Below are positions 1 to 5,898 of a DNA stretch of 6,200 nucleotides, in pieces. The stretch's first letter is position 1. Every line of letters begins with the position of its first letter. The position numbers and the translations under genes are program-made. Origin of the DNA: Thermococci archaeon (GTDB taxonomy: Archaea; Methanobacteriota_B; Thermococci; Thermococcales; Thermococcaceae); NCBI GenBank assembly GCA_003663695.1, contig QMUB01000083.1:1-6200 (forward strand), read 5' to 3'. The notes below the pieces were generated by a model. That model ran no database searches and was not told where the DNA came from. It was given only the letters and a program-made list of their open reading frames with translations.

Positions 1-114
<114 letters not shown>

Positions 115-116
115 TC

Positions 117-149
117 AGCAGTTGTAGCAGTACCTAGCAGTTGTAGCAG
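117..149. repeat. 14-bp direct repeat at the map/trm10 convergent junction
   Basis: AGCAGTTGTAGCAG occurs at 117-130 and again, identical, at 136-149, with a 19-bp offset. Each copy is itself AGCAG-TTGT-AGCAG, so AGCAG appears four times, at 117, 126, 136 and 145. The right copy encodes (minus strand) the last residues of Trm10, Cys-Tyr-Asn-Cys, and the left copy lies between the two stop codons. It is most simply a short tandem duplication of the trm10 gene end. No function can be read from it. Confidence 0.85.
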
Positions 150-1261
150 AGCATGGCAGCCCTCTTTAGAAGGATTACCCTGTATCCCTTTCCATTTATT
201 ATGCGGTAGCTTGAGATTTTGTTCAAGTGGTTTATCCTCCTTCTATCCAGTGCTACAAAGTTCAGCTCCCTCAAAACTTGTACAAAATCTTCCCATCTTA
301 TGTTGAGCCATTCTTTAAGCTCATCGTAGAGCTCTCTCTCCACCACGAGGTACTTTTTTCCATTGATCAAATACCTTATTTTATGCTTTGGAATTTCCTT
401 TCTCAAGCGCCATCTTGCCTGCAGGGGCGCCTGAACCTCCAGGATGGCTTTTTCCATGTTCTTTCCCTCCGTGAGCATTTTTAAGACTATCTCAAGTATC
501 ATATTTATCCTATCGGGGACACCTACCACATCACCCCTGAGCGCTATTTTTCTTCTCCTGACCTTAATACCTCCCTCCTCCAGAGCCCGCGCTATCTGTG
601 ATGTGGTTCCCCTCTTATTGCCACCCATGTCGACAATTCCGCCCAGTATTAGGGCTTTAAAACCAAAGTCCTCCTCACTCAGTTCCTTCTCTCCGTTGGG
701 ATCGAGAATTAGAGCCTCATCTATCCCTTTCTCCTTCAAAAATTCCACCGTGCTACCCTCAAAGAGCATGGCTTTTTCAGCGGGCATGCCCTTAAGAATT
801 GATTTAAATTCCTGATTTGCCCATGTTATGGCGTATATATCGCCTATAAGATAATCCCTTAGGGTTCCATAGCATCTCGACACCTGAAAGGCAACTTTCT
901 TCTTCTCCCTGGGCGTATGTTTCTCCCAGTGCATTAAATCTATTATGATATAGGGATACCCCTGCTTTTCAACCTCCCCTCTAAATTCGCCGGGTGTTAG
1001 AACAGCTTCAAATCTATCCTCGAGGCTGAGGGGTATGAACGCAAATTTTGAAGGTAGGGTTCTTCTTCCACTTAAGTCCCACGAAAGTGCTGCACCATCC
1101 GGGAGCTTCCCTATAAATCCCTTTCCCTCGTAGAGGGCTATGGCGATATCTTGAATAACATCCCCACTCCTGCGTTTTGGAATCCTCTTTGAGAGCGTCC
1201 CTATTGACTGGACTCCCCTCTCTTCAAGAACTTCCCTGAGCAGGTCGGCAAGCTTCCTCAT
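134..1261 (-). CDS. trm10: Trm10-family tRNA m1A9/m1G9 methyltransferase
   Basis: SPOUT-class, SAM-dependent enzyme that methylates N1 of the purine at tRNA position 9; the T. kodakarensis homologue TK0422 is known to act on both A and G. With the start used here it is 375 residues. Residues about 1-80 form an N-terminal domain. The SPOUT core (about 90-275) carries IDLMHWEKHT (D108), SRCYGTLRDYL, TWANQEF, GGIVDMGGNKRGTT (D211) and VVGVPDRINMILEIVLKML (D250). These three Asp appear to match the ones examined in TK0422 (D104, D206, D245 as I recall). An archaeal C-terminal extension (about 280-375) follows and ends in CYNC. The frame is also open from a TTG at 1285, but ATG at 1261 has GTGAT four bases upstream and fits homologues starting near MRKLAD. 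It is the last gene of the asparaginase-MFS-trm10 operon, 31 bases after the MFS stop. No frame damage is seen. Confidence 0.9.
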   Translation of the reverse strand: MRKLADLLREVLEERGVQSIGTLSKRIPKRRSGDVIQDIAIALYEGKGFIGKLPDGAALSWDLSGRRTLPSKFAFIPLSLEDRFEAVLTPGEFRGEVEKQGYPYIIIDLMHWEKHTPREKKKVAFQVSRCYGTLRDYLIGDIYAITWANQEFKSILKGMPAEKAMLFEGSTVEFLKEKGIDEALILDPNGEKELSEEDFGFKALILGGIVDMGGNKRGTTSQIARALEEGGIKVRRRKIALRGDVVGVPDRINMILEIVLKMLTEGKNMEKAILEVQAPLQARWRLRKEIPKHKIRYLINGKKYLVVERELYDELKEWLNIRWEDFVQVLRELNFVALDRRRINHLNKISSYRIINGKGYRVILLKRAAMLCYNC

Positions 1262-1265
1262 GGGC

Positions 1266-1270
1266 ATCAC
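1266..1270 (-). promoter_or_regulatory. Ribosome binding site deciding the trm10 start
   Basis: The minus strand reads GTGAT, four bases, ATG (1261). GTGAT complements the archaeal 16S rRNA 3' end and sits at the same distance as the GGTGAT of the asparaginase gene. The in-frame ATG at 1267 overlaps this site and the TTG at 1285 has no comparable site, so 1261 is the better start. The motif is only five bases. Confidence 0.5.
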
Positions 1271-1292
1271 GTTTTGAGGAGACAAAGCCTTT

Positions 1293-2453
1293 TTAAGGGT
1301 TGTGTTTTAAGCGGGGGAGCTGTGCCATAATGAAGCTGAAGGTTATTAGGATCGGGAGATAGGAAAAAACAGCACCATAACCTCCACCAACTTGAGCCAC
1401 ATAACCGAGGGCTAGGGGCCCCGAGAGGTAGCCCAAATCAAAGAACATGGTGTATATTCCTGCTCCAAAGCTCCTGATCCTCTTGGGTAGATCAGCTAGG
1501 GCGAGCATTTGAAGGGCGGGCACTGTTAAACCGAACCCCATGCCCAGAGGAATAGCACTCCAATATGACATAGGTGGGTTCTGAGCCTTTAAGAGCATTA
1601 AATATGCCAGTAAAAGCAGGGAAAGACCCACCGTAGCCACGGGGATGGGTCCCCTCCTATCTGCTTCTCTTCCACCGAATACTCTCGTTAGAATGCTGAA
1701 GCCCCCCATTATGCTCGCATAAACCCCAAAGACGCTGGTTCCAAAGCCGAGAACTTTGTAAAGCGCGGGCAGGAAAGTATACATGGCGCTGTAGGCGAAT
1801 GCCATGAAAAAGAGGGAGAGGGAGGCGGAGATAAATATTAAATCAACCAAAGCCCTGTAGGATGCTTTTTCCTCATGTTTCTCACTAATCATGCCCCTAT
1901 CCTTTTTATACGGGATTAGAACTAGGGAGAATGCCACGGACGATAGCAAAACCGTTAGAATAAAGGCACTTTGGAAGCCAAGATAATCCGCAACAAAGCC
2001 TCCAAGAGCGGGCCCTATAAGCTGGCTTATCGAGAACATGGTGCCCCTCCATCCCAATGTCTCCCCAACTCTTCCAGGGGGTGCTAGGTCAATTGCAGAG
2101 GAGAGTGAAGCGGGATAGAAGAAAGCGGATGCCATTCCATGTATTGCTCTCCCTATAGTAAACAGCAGCAGATTGTGAAACATTATGGAGGATATGTAAA
2201 GTATCCCGGCCAAAGCCCCAAGGAGAGCGCCGAGCATCATCATCTCGAATTTCCTGCCCTTATCCCCCATGAATCCTCCCAATGGCTTTAGAAGGAGCGA
2301 TACAATGGAGGATATGGATGCTATTGTGCCCACAATGAGTGGAGTGGCGCCGAAAATTATTGCGAGTGGAGATATAAGAGGAGCAACTAATATGAACGCA
2401 AGGAAGAAGAAAAACGTTGAGAGATGCAAAAACCAGATGTCCCTGTTATCCAT
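1293..2453 (-). CDS. Major facilitator superfamily transporter, 12 membrane helices, substrate unknown
   Basis: 386-residue membrane protein, full length for a 12-helix MFS carrier. Hydrophobic segments lie at about 9-31, 38-58, 72-91, 95-120, 138-158, 162-181, 203-224, 236-258, 271-289, 296-319, 328-350 and 356-378, with a charged central loop at 182-200. Family marks: motif A in loop 2-3 (GGFMGDKGRK, 59-68), a motif A remnant in loop 8-9 (GREADRRGP, 261-269), an Arg in helix 4 (R102), and antiporter-type motif C in helix 5 (GPALGGFVAD, 147-156). Motif C suggests a proton-linked drug or metabolite exporter of the DHA type, but substrate cannot be read from sequence. ATG at 2453 lies 4 bases after the asparaginase stop, with GGAG (2463-2466) nine bases upstream inside the asparaginase 3' end, so translation is probably coupled. 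It could equally export an amino-acid product; that is inference. Confidence 0.88.
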   Translation of the reverse strand: MDNRDIWFLHLSTFFFFLAFILVAPLISPLAIIFGATPLIVGTIASISSIVSLLLKPLGGFMGDKGRKFEMMMLGALLGALAGILYISSIMFHNLLLFTIGRAIHGMASAFFYPASLSSAIDLAPPGRVGETLGWRGTMFSISQLIGPALGGFVADYLGFQSAFILTVLLSSVAFSLVLIPYKKDRGMISEKHEEKASYRALVDLIFISASLSLFFMAFAYSAMYTFLPALYKVLGFGTSVFGVYASIMGGFSILTRVFGGREADRRGPIPVATVGLSLLLLAYLMLLKAQNPPMSYWSAIPLGMGFGLTVPALQMLALADLPKRIRSFGAGIYTMFFDLGYLSGPLALGYVAQVGGGYGAVFSYLPILITFSFIMAQLPRLKHNP

Positions 2454-2457
2454 TCTC

Positions 2458-3375
2458 TCAAACTCCGATATAAGGCTCTTTCATCTCCTCATTTAAATAT
2501 GCGACGCTCATGTGCTTTGTGTTCTTCGCAAAGCCGATGTTGCCTCTGGCGTCTATCATTATAACTCCCGCATTGTCAGAGCCGAAGTGTTCTGTTGCAA
2601 TGCTTATGGCAGCTTCACTTGCTTTTTGAGCGGTCAGTCCAAAGCGAACGAAGTCCACGGCGCTTTTAGCAAGGACGAGCTTTATCATAACCTCTCCAAG
2701 CCCGGTGCATGAGGCACCAGCAAACTCGTTTGCATAGGTTCCTCCTCCAATTATGGGCGTATCCCCTATGCGTCCGAACATCTTCAAAAACACTCCTCCC
2801 GTCGAAGTTCCTGCAACTACTTCCCCACCGTCAAAGGCAACAGCTCCAACCGTGCTCCTCAAAACTTCGGGGTACTCTCTAATCAGCTCGCTTATCTTCT
2901 TCCAGTGAGGGATTTGCCCGTCGTTTAGAAGCTTTTCCCTAAGCTTCTTCCACTGATCTATCCTTTCCTCAGTTGTTGGGTTGTAATCGTTAAAACCCAT
3001 TAAACGGGCAAATTTAACGGCACCTTCTCCTCCTAAGAGAACATGGTCGGTCTTTTCCATAACCTTTCTAGCAACGCTTATTGGATTCTTAACACCCCAT
3101 ATTCCAGCAACAGCTCCAGCTTCGAGGTTTGAACGCATTATTGCAGCATCCATCTCCACCTTGCCATCGACTGTTAAAACACTTCCCGTTCCCGCATTAA
3201 AAAGAGGATTATCCTCCAGAGCTTTCACGGCTTCTTCAACCGCATCCAAAGCCGAGCCCCTCTTAAGCTCCCTCCATCCTGCGAGAACAGCTTCTCCAAC
3301 ACCTTTTTTAATCTTCGGGATTCTGCTCTCATCTCTTATAGTTCCTGCCCCACCATGGACTATTATCGCAACCAT
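2458..3375 (-). CDS. Plant-type L-asparaginase / isoaspartyl peptidase (Ntn hydrolase)
   Basis: 305-residue cytosolic Ntn-hydrolase that hydrolyses L-Asn to Asp plus ammonia and, in many relatives, beta-aspartyl dipeptides. It is made as an inactive precursor that cuts itself between S174 and T175, within RSTVGAVAFDGG; the freed T175 is the nucleophile. Other family marks: HGGAG (7-11), the NPLFNAGTGSVLT loop (56-68), TSTGG (190-194), GRIGDTP with substrate-binding R202 and D205, and CTGLGE (223-228). All key residues are present and the length is as expected from homologues such as T. kodakarensis TK2246 (from memory). The frame is also open from a GTG at 3384, but that GTG is part of the GGTGAT ribosome binding site for the ATG at 3375, and homologues start MVAIIVHGGAG. 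It is the first gene of an operon with the MFS transporter and trm10, and divergent from the sodium symporter gene. The product is thermostable in relatives. Confidence 0.94.
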   Translation of the reverse strand: MVAIIVHGGAGTIRDESRIPKIKKGVGEAVLAGWRELKRGSALDAVEEAVKALEDNPLFNAGTGSVLTVDGKVEMDAAIMRSNLEAGAVAGIWGVKNPISVARKVMEKTDHVLLGGEGAVKFARLMGFNDYNPTTEERIDQWKKLREKLLNDGQIPHWKKISELIREYPEVLRSTVGAVAFDGGEVVAGTSTGGVFLKMFGRIGDTPIIGGGTYANEFAGASCTGLGEVMIKLVLAKSAVDFVRFGLTAQKASEAAISIATEHFGSDNAGVIMIDARGNIGFAKNTKHMSVAYLNEEMKEPYIGV

Positions 3376-3379
3376 GAAA

Positions 3380-3385
3380 ATCACC
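3380..3385 (-). promoter_or_regulatory. Ribosome binding site of the asparaginase gene
   Basis: The minus strand reads GGTGAT, four bases, ATG (3375). This is a full match to the archaeal anti-Shine-Dalgarno sequence and fixes the start at 3375, because the alternative GTG start at 3384 lies inside the motif. Confidence 0.8.
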
Positions 3386-3407
3386 GTTATTTGATAAACT
3401 CAAAAGG

Positions 3408-3420
3408 TTAAAAATATTAT
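3408..3420 (-). promoter_or_regulatory. TATA-like element for the asparaginase-MFS-trm10 operon
   Basis: The minus strand reads ATAATATTTTTAA, the only strongly AT-rich block upstream of the asparaginase ATG. Its centre is about 39 bases from the ATG, which would put transcription start roughly 10-15 bases before the ATG, a short leader that still keeps the GGTGAT site. The upstream side (GTTTCC) is a poor purine-rich BRE. Moderate to weak prediction. Confidence 0.42.
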
Positions 3421-3498
3421 GGAAACGGGGAGACTCAAATCTGCTCCGTTATTCTGAGCGAAGAATCCTTAGGTTATCATAAATTCAAACAGGCAAAC

Positions 3499-3513
3499 AA
3501 TTTCTTTGAAATT
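3499..3513. promoter_or_regulatory. Perfect 15-bp inverted repeat, candidate operator
   Basis: AATTTC-TTT-GAAATT: two perfect 6-bp arms around a 3-bp centre, in the divergent region between the asparaginase and symporter genes. It lies about 24 bp upstream of the symporter's TATA-like element and about 80 bp upstream of the asparaginase one. That position suits an activator or a shared regulator. The AT-rich composition makes chance occurrence possible, and I recognise no named Thermococcales motif. Confidence 0.4.
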
Positions 3514-3536
3514 TAACAAAAACCACAGGGCAAATG

Positions 3537-3544
3537 TTAAATAC
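3537..3544 (+). promoter_or_regulatory. TATA-like element for the sodium symporter gene
   Basis: TTAAATAC is preceded by GGGCAAATG, which contains a passable BRE-like purine/A stretch. Transcription would start near 3565, leaving a leader of about 20 bases before the ATG at 3587 and keeping the ribosome binding site. The spacing is right for an archaeal promoter, though the box is not a strong TATA match. The remainder of 3421-3530 shows no gene; it holds a weak 5-bp inverted repeat (ATTCT/AGAAT, 3451-3466) and the candidate operator at 3499-3513. Confidence 0.5.
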
Positions 3545-3573
3545 AACAATACCCAATTTGTAAGCGTAAAATA

Positions 3574-3580
3574 GGGGGTG
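3574..3580 (+). promoter_or_regulatory. Ribosome binding site deciding the symporter start
   Basis: GGGGGTG followed by six bases and ATG (3587). The upstream in-frame GTG at 3578 is part of this site and has no site of its own (TAAGCGTAAAATA precedes it), so ATG 3587 is preferred. Confidence 0.7.
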
Positions 3581-3586
3581 TCAAAT

Positions 3587-4882
3587 ATGGACAGATTAAG
3601 TTTGGGATACCTTTCTTTGATAGTTGCTGCATATATGATAGGACTATCAAACCTGTGGAAGTTTCCGGCACTCCTCTTGAAGTATGGTTTGGGAGGGCTT
3701 TTATTTTACATCGTGATTGTGATTACAATGATACCCCTTATAGCAGTGGCGATGGAAAGCACCAAGCATAAGAGACACGAACTTCTGGAGTACTACTATG
3801 AGGAATATGGAAAGCCAGGTTTGGGGCTGACCTTCTTTGTTTTTGATGTGGTGTTGCTCTCCTATTATGCCCTGGTTGGGGGCTGGCCCCTTACCGCGCT
3901 TGCCATTAAGGACGTTACATCGAGCTTCAGCGGAAACGTGCTCACGTTGGTAATTGTTTTTGTCGTGCTTCTCTTGGTTCTAATGCATGGAAAAGAGAGA
4001 ACATTTGATATAATGGTAATTTCAGTAGCTCTAGCTTTCATATCTTTTTTAACCGCCATATTCCTGCTTTACATTAAGATCGGACAGTACAACACAGGCG
4101 ACATGTTCTTAAAATGGCTGGGGGAGGCATTTGCATGGAAGGGCATAAGCGCTTCGATGATTAGGGATATGTCCCAGCAGGCTGCATATTCCTTGAGCCT
4201 TGGTATGGGTTTCTATCTGGTTCTCGGAGAGTTTCTGCCCAATAGAATAAGCTCAATAAAGCTAGCCACCATCGGAGCGCTCTTGGATACTGCCGCATCC
4301 ATTTTGGGAACAATCCTAATCTCCATGGTTCTGGCATTCTCTCCAGATGTTCCCATCCATGGCACGGCGCTCGTCTTTAAGGGACTCCCACAGGTCTTAA
4401 AAGCTGTCAATGCATCGCCCGTTTTGTATCTGCTCTACTTTACGCTCTTCCTCATTGCGCTGTCGAGCATGATCCCCCTTGGAGAAACCATAATAAGAGT
4501 GTTTGAAGAGCTTTCCAGAAGACCCAGGCAAACTGCCGCGCCCATAATTCTGGCTTCCACATTTGTATTGGGAATTGCATCCGTTGCAGTGATGATTTAT
4601 GGGGGAGTGGACACAATAGGCATCCTCGATGGCGCCGTGACAACGTTCGTTTTATTCGGTGGCATAATCGCGGCGTGGGCAGTCATAACGGGGAAAGAAT
4701 ATATACCCTCTTCACTCCGCAGGGCTTCATACATCGGGGTTCTCATAGTCGGAACTCTCGGCATCTATGCTCTAATACAGCTGATACTGGGCAAAAACTT
4801 TGCTTCCTTGGTGCTGCTCTTAATGCTGCTCGGGGTGGCATTGGGCTTTAATGGATACCTCAAGGGGCTCCTCTCGGAGTGA
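3587..4882 (+). CDS. Neurotransmitter:sodium symporter (SNF/NSS, LeuT-fold) family transporter
   Basis: 431-residue membrane protein, shorter than LeuT (about 510) mainly in the extracellular loops. It likely imports an amino acid with Na+, though the substrate is not readable. About 12 hydrophobic helices; numbers from ATG 3587. Helix 1 holds GLSNLWKFP (19-27), matching LeuT GLGNFLRFP, including the Na1 Asn and the unwound region. Helix 6 holds SLSLGMG (202-208), matching TLSLGFG. Helix 8 holds ALSSM (291-295), matching the LTSSI region. Helix 10 Asp348 may pair with Lys25 as the outer gate (D404/R30 in LeuT). Helix 7 has Asp234 and Ser238 where LeuT has N286 and E290. It is a single-gene plus-strand transcript, divergent from the asparaginase and convergent with the AbrB-PhoU gene. 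Family call is firm; physiological substrate and ion use are inference. Confidence 0.88.
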   Translation: MDRLSLGYLSLIVAAYMIGLSNLWKFPALLLKYGLGGLLFYIVIVITMIPLIAVAMESTKHKRHELLEYYYEEYGKPGLGLTFFVFDVVLLSYYALVGGWPLTALAIKDVTSSFSGNVLTLVIVFVVLLLVLMHGKERTFDIMVISVALAFISFLTAIFLLYIKIGQYNTGDMFLKWLGEAFAWKGISASMIRDMSQQAAYSLSLGMGFYLVLGEFLPNRISSIKLATIGALLDTAASILGTILISMVLAFSPDVPIHGTALVFKGLPQVLKAVNASPVLYLLYFTLFLIALSSMIPLGETIIRVFEELSRRPRQTAAPIILASTFVLGIASVAVMIYGGVDTIGILDGAVTTFVLFGGIIAAWAVITGKEYIPSSLRRASYIGVLIVGTLGIYALIQLILGKNFASLVLLLMLLGVALGFNGYLKGLLSE

Positions 4883-4922
4883 TTCTTTAATTTTTTAATT
4901 TTAAGCTTAAAACTTTAAGCTT
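4883..4922. terminator. Likely bidirectional terminator with a 20-bp inverted repeat
   Basis: Just after the symporter stop lies a T-rich tract (TTTAATTTTTTAATTTT, about 4886-4902), the usual kind of archaeal termination signal for plus-strand transcripts. It runs into the inverted repeat AAGCTTAAA-AC-TTTAAGCTT (4903-4922, 9-bp arms, 2-bp centre), which can stop or stabilise 3' ends from either side. The convergent AbrB-PhoU gene ends at 4943, so both genes end within 60 bp. A 2-base loop is too tight for the whole hairpin, so the loop would open to about 4-6 bases. Confidence 0.6.
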
Positions 4923-4942
4923 TGCTCTCTTCATTCCACTGG

Positions 4943-5854
4943 TTAACCCATTGCCATGTTTATTATTGTCTCTCCTATGTTCTCAAGGTACTCGAGGATT
5001 CTGCGGTAGCTGTCCATGGCTATCGACTTTTTGTAATCGATTCTTTTTATGCGCTCCTTCAAGTCGTACATTATATCATCGATTTTCTTGAGGTCTCTGA
5101 TCTTTATCTGCTTTATTATCTCGGAAAAGGCTCCCTTTAGGTACTCAACCTCTATATCTCCATCAAAGTTTTGGGATATCTTGTATATGTGGTCCCCAAT
5201 TCTCTCTATATTGCGCACTATGAAAAGCATTCCCAGAAGGTCAAAGCTCTTTTTCACGGGCATTGTCTCCTTTGTTGGTCTATGGGAAAGGAGTTTGTTT
5301 ACAGCTCTGAGAGCCAGGAAATAAAATCTGTCAAGCTCATTCTCAAGATCATGGATGTCCCTTGAAACTGCTTTATCCTCGAGCTGCTTCATAAGCTCTA
5401 GATCCTCGAGCATTGAGAGCACTATGGATTTTAGTCTCCCAAGTATCTCATCTATGTTTACCTCATCATCAGCAAGGAGGCTTTTTGCCACGATCCTATT
5501 TGGTTCATCGGCAATAATTTCCATTCCCGGAAGGAGCTGCACTGTCTTTCTGATTTTTATTTTGTACTGGGGAAGCTCATCCAGCAGCTGGATATCAAAA
5601 ATATCATAGCCTTGAATATAGGCGGAGATAACGAGTCTAACGGCCATGTCCGGAGAGTATGTGCTCGATATCTCGAGTTTCTTGGTTTCACTCACATCCT
5701 TGGGTTCCTTAGGGAGCACTGTTATTGAACCATCGGGATTCATCACAAGAGGGATAACATCTCCCTGCTTCAGCTTGTTCTCTTGAATCCACCTCTTGGG
5801 CAGGGAAATTATATAGGAGCTCCTTCCAGTAAATTGTATCTTTCTAAACTCCAT
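4943..5854 (-). CDS. AbrB-PhoU fusion protein, phosphate-regulator-like
   Basis: 303-residue soluble protein with no signal peptide or membrane helix. Residues about 3-50 form a SpoVT/AbrB swapped-hairpin DNA-binding domain (FRKIQFTGRSSYIISLPKRW, then LKQGDVIPLV and ITVLPKE). A middle segment (about 58-130) is not recognised. Residues about 132-300 are helical and PhoU-like: the first repeat carries ENELDR (171-176) and RNIERIGDHIYKIS (214-227), the usual metal-binding E/D motifs; the second is degenerate, ending ENIGETIINM. PhoU proteins restrain Pst phosphate uptake or its histidine kinase; archaeal AbrB-PhoU fusions are usually taken as DNA-binding versions. No pst genes are visible here. 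The frame stays open 36 codons further to 5962, but ATG 5854 has AGGTGA five bases upstream, and the extension would cross the TATA box and the iorB stop. Confidence 0.83.
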   Translation of the reverse strand: MEFRKIQFTGRSSYIISLPKRWIQENKLKQGDVIPLVMNPDGSITVLPKEPKDVSETKKLEISSTYSPDMAVRLVISAYIQGYDIFDIQLLDELPQYKIKIRKTVQLLPGMEIIADEPNRIVAKSLLADDEVNIDEILGRLKSIVLSMLEDLELMKQLEDKAVSRDIHDLENELDRFYFLALRAVNKLLSHRPTKETMPVKKSFDLLGMLFIVRNIERIGDHIYKISQNFDGDIEVEYLKGAFSEIIKQIKIRDLKKIDDIMYDLKERIKRIDYKKSIAMDSYRRILEYLENIGETIINMAMG

Positions 5855-5859
5855 AGATC

Positions 5860-5865
5860 TCACCT
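5860..5865 (-). promoter_or_regulatory. Ribosome binding site of the AbrB-PhoU gene
   Basis: The minus strand reads AGGTGA, five bases (GATCT), ATG (5854). This strong match fixes the start and rejects the longer frame. The site lies in a small near-palindrome, CTCA-GG-TGAG on the minus strand (5859-5868), probably by chance. Confidence 0.8.
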
Positions 5866-5898
5866 GAGGTATATGCTCGGATAGAGCTTGTATGTGGT

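Noticed and set aside
227..815. Plus-strand reading frames of 85 and 123 codons across trm10
   Set aside because: They lie wholly antisense to a well-recognised gene, have low-complexity Ser/Pro/Ile-rich translations, and lack convincing ribosome binding sites.
1262..1285. TTG (1285) or ATG (1267) as trm10 start
   Set aside because: The only Shine-Dalgarno-like sequence (GTGAT) is spaced for ATG 1261 and overlaps ATG 1267. The extra residues MSPQNVMP look non-conserved, but this is not certain.
2269..3394. Plus-strand frames opposite the MFS and asparaginase genes
   Set aside because: Shadows of real coding sequence: no family resemblance and no promoter or start signal.
3384..3453. CCGTTATT present at 3384-3391 and 3446-3453 as a possible paired operator
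   Set aside because: Only 8 bp are shared, spaced 62 bp apart, and the left copy is explained by the ribosome binding site area. Too short to support.
3865..4643. Minus-strand frames of 63-65 codons inside the symporter gene
   Set aside because: Antisense shadows of a membrane protein gene; translations resemble no known protein.
4586..4650. GTGATGA resembling a C box of a C/D guide RNA
   Set aside because: No CTGA D box at a suitable distance, and it lies in the conserved coding sequence of the symporter. A similar TGATGATGA on the minus strand near 5465 also lacks D boxes.
4922..5609. Plus-strand frames opposite the AbrB-PhoU gene
   Set aside because: Antisense shadows; no start signals and no recognisable domains.
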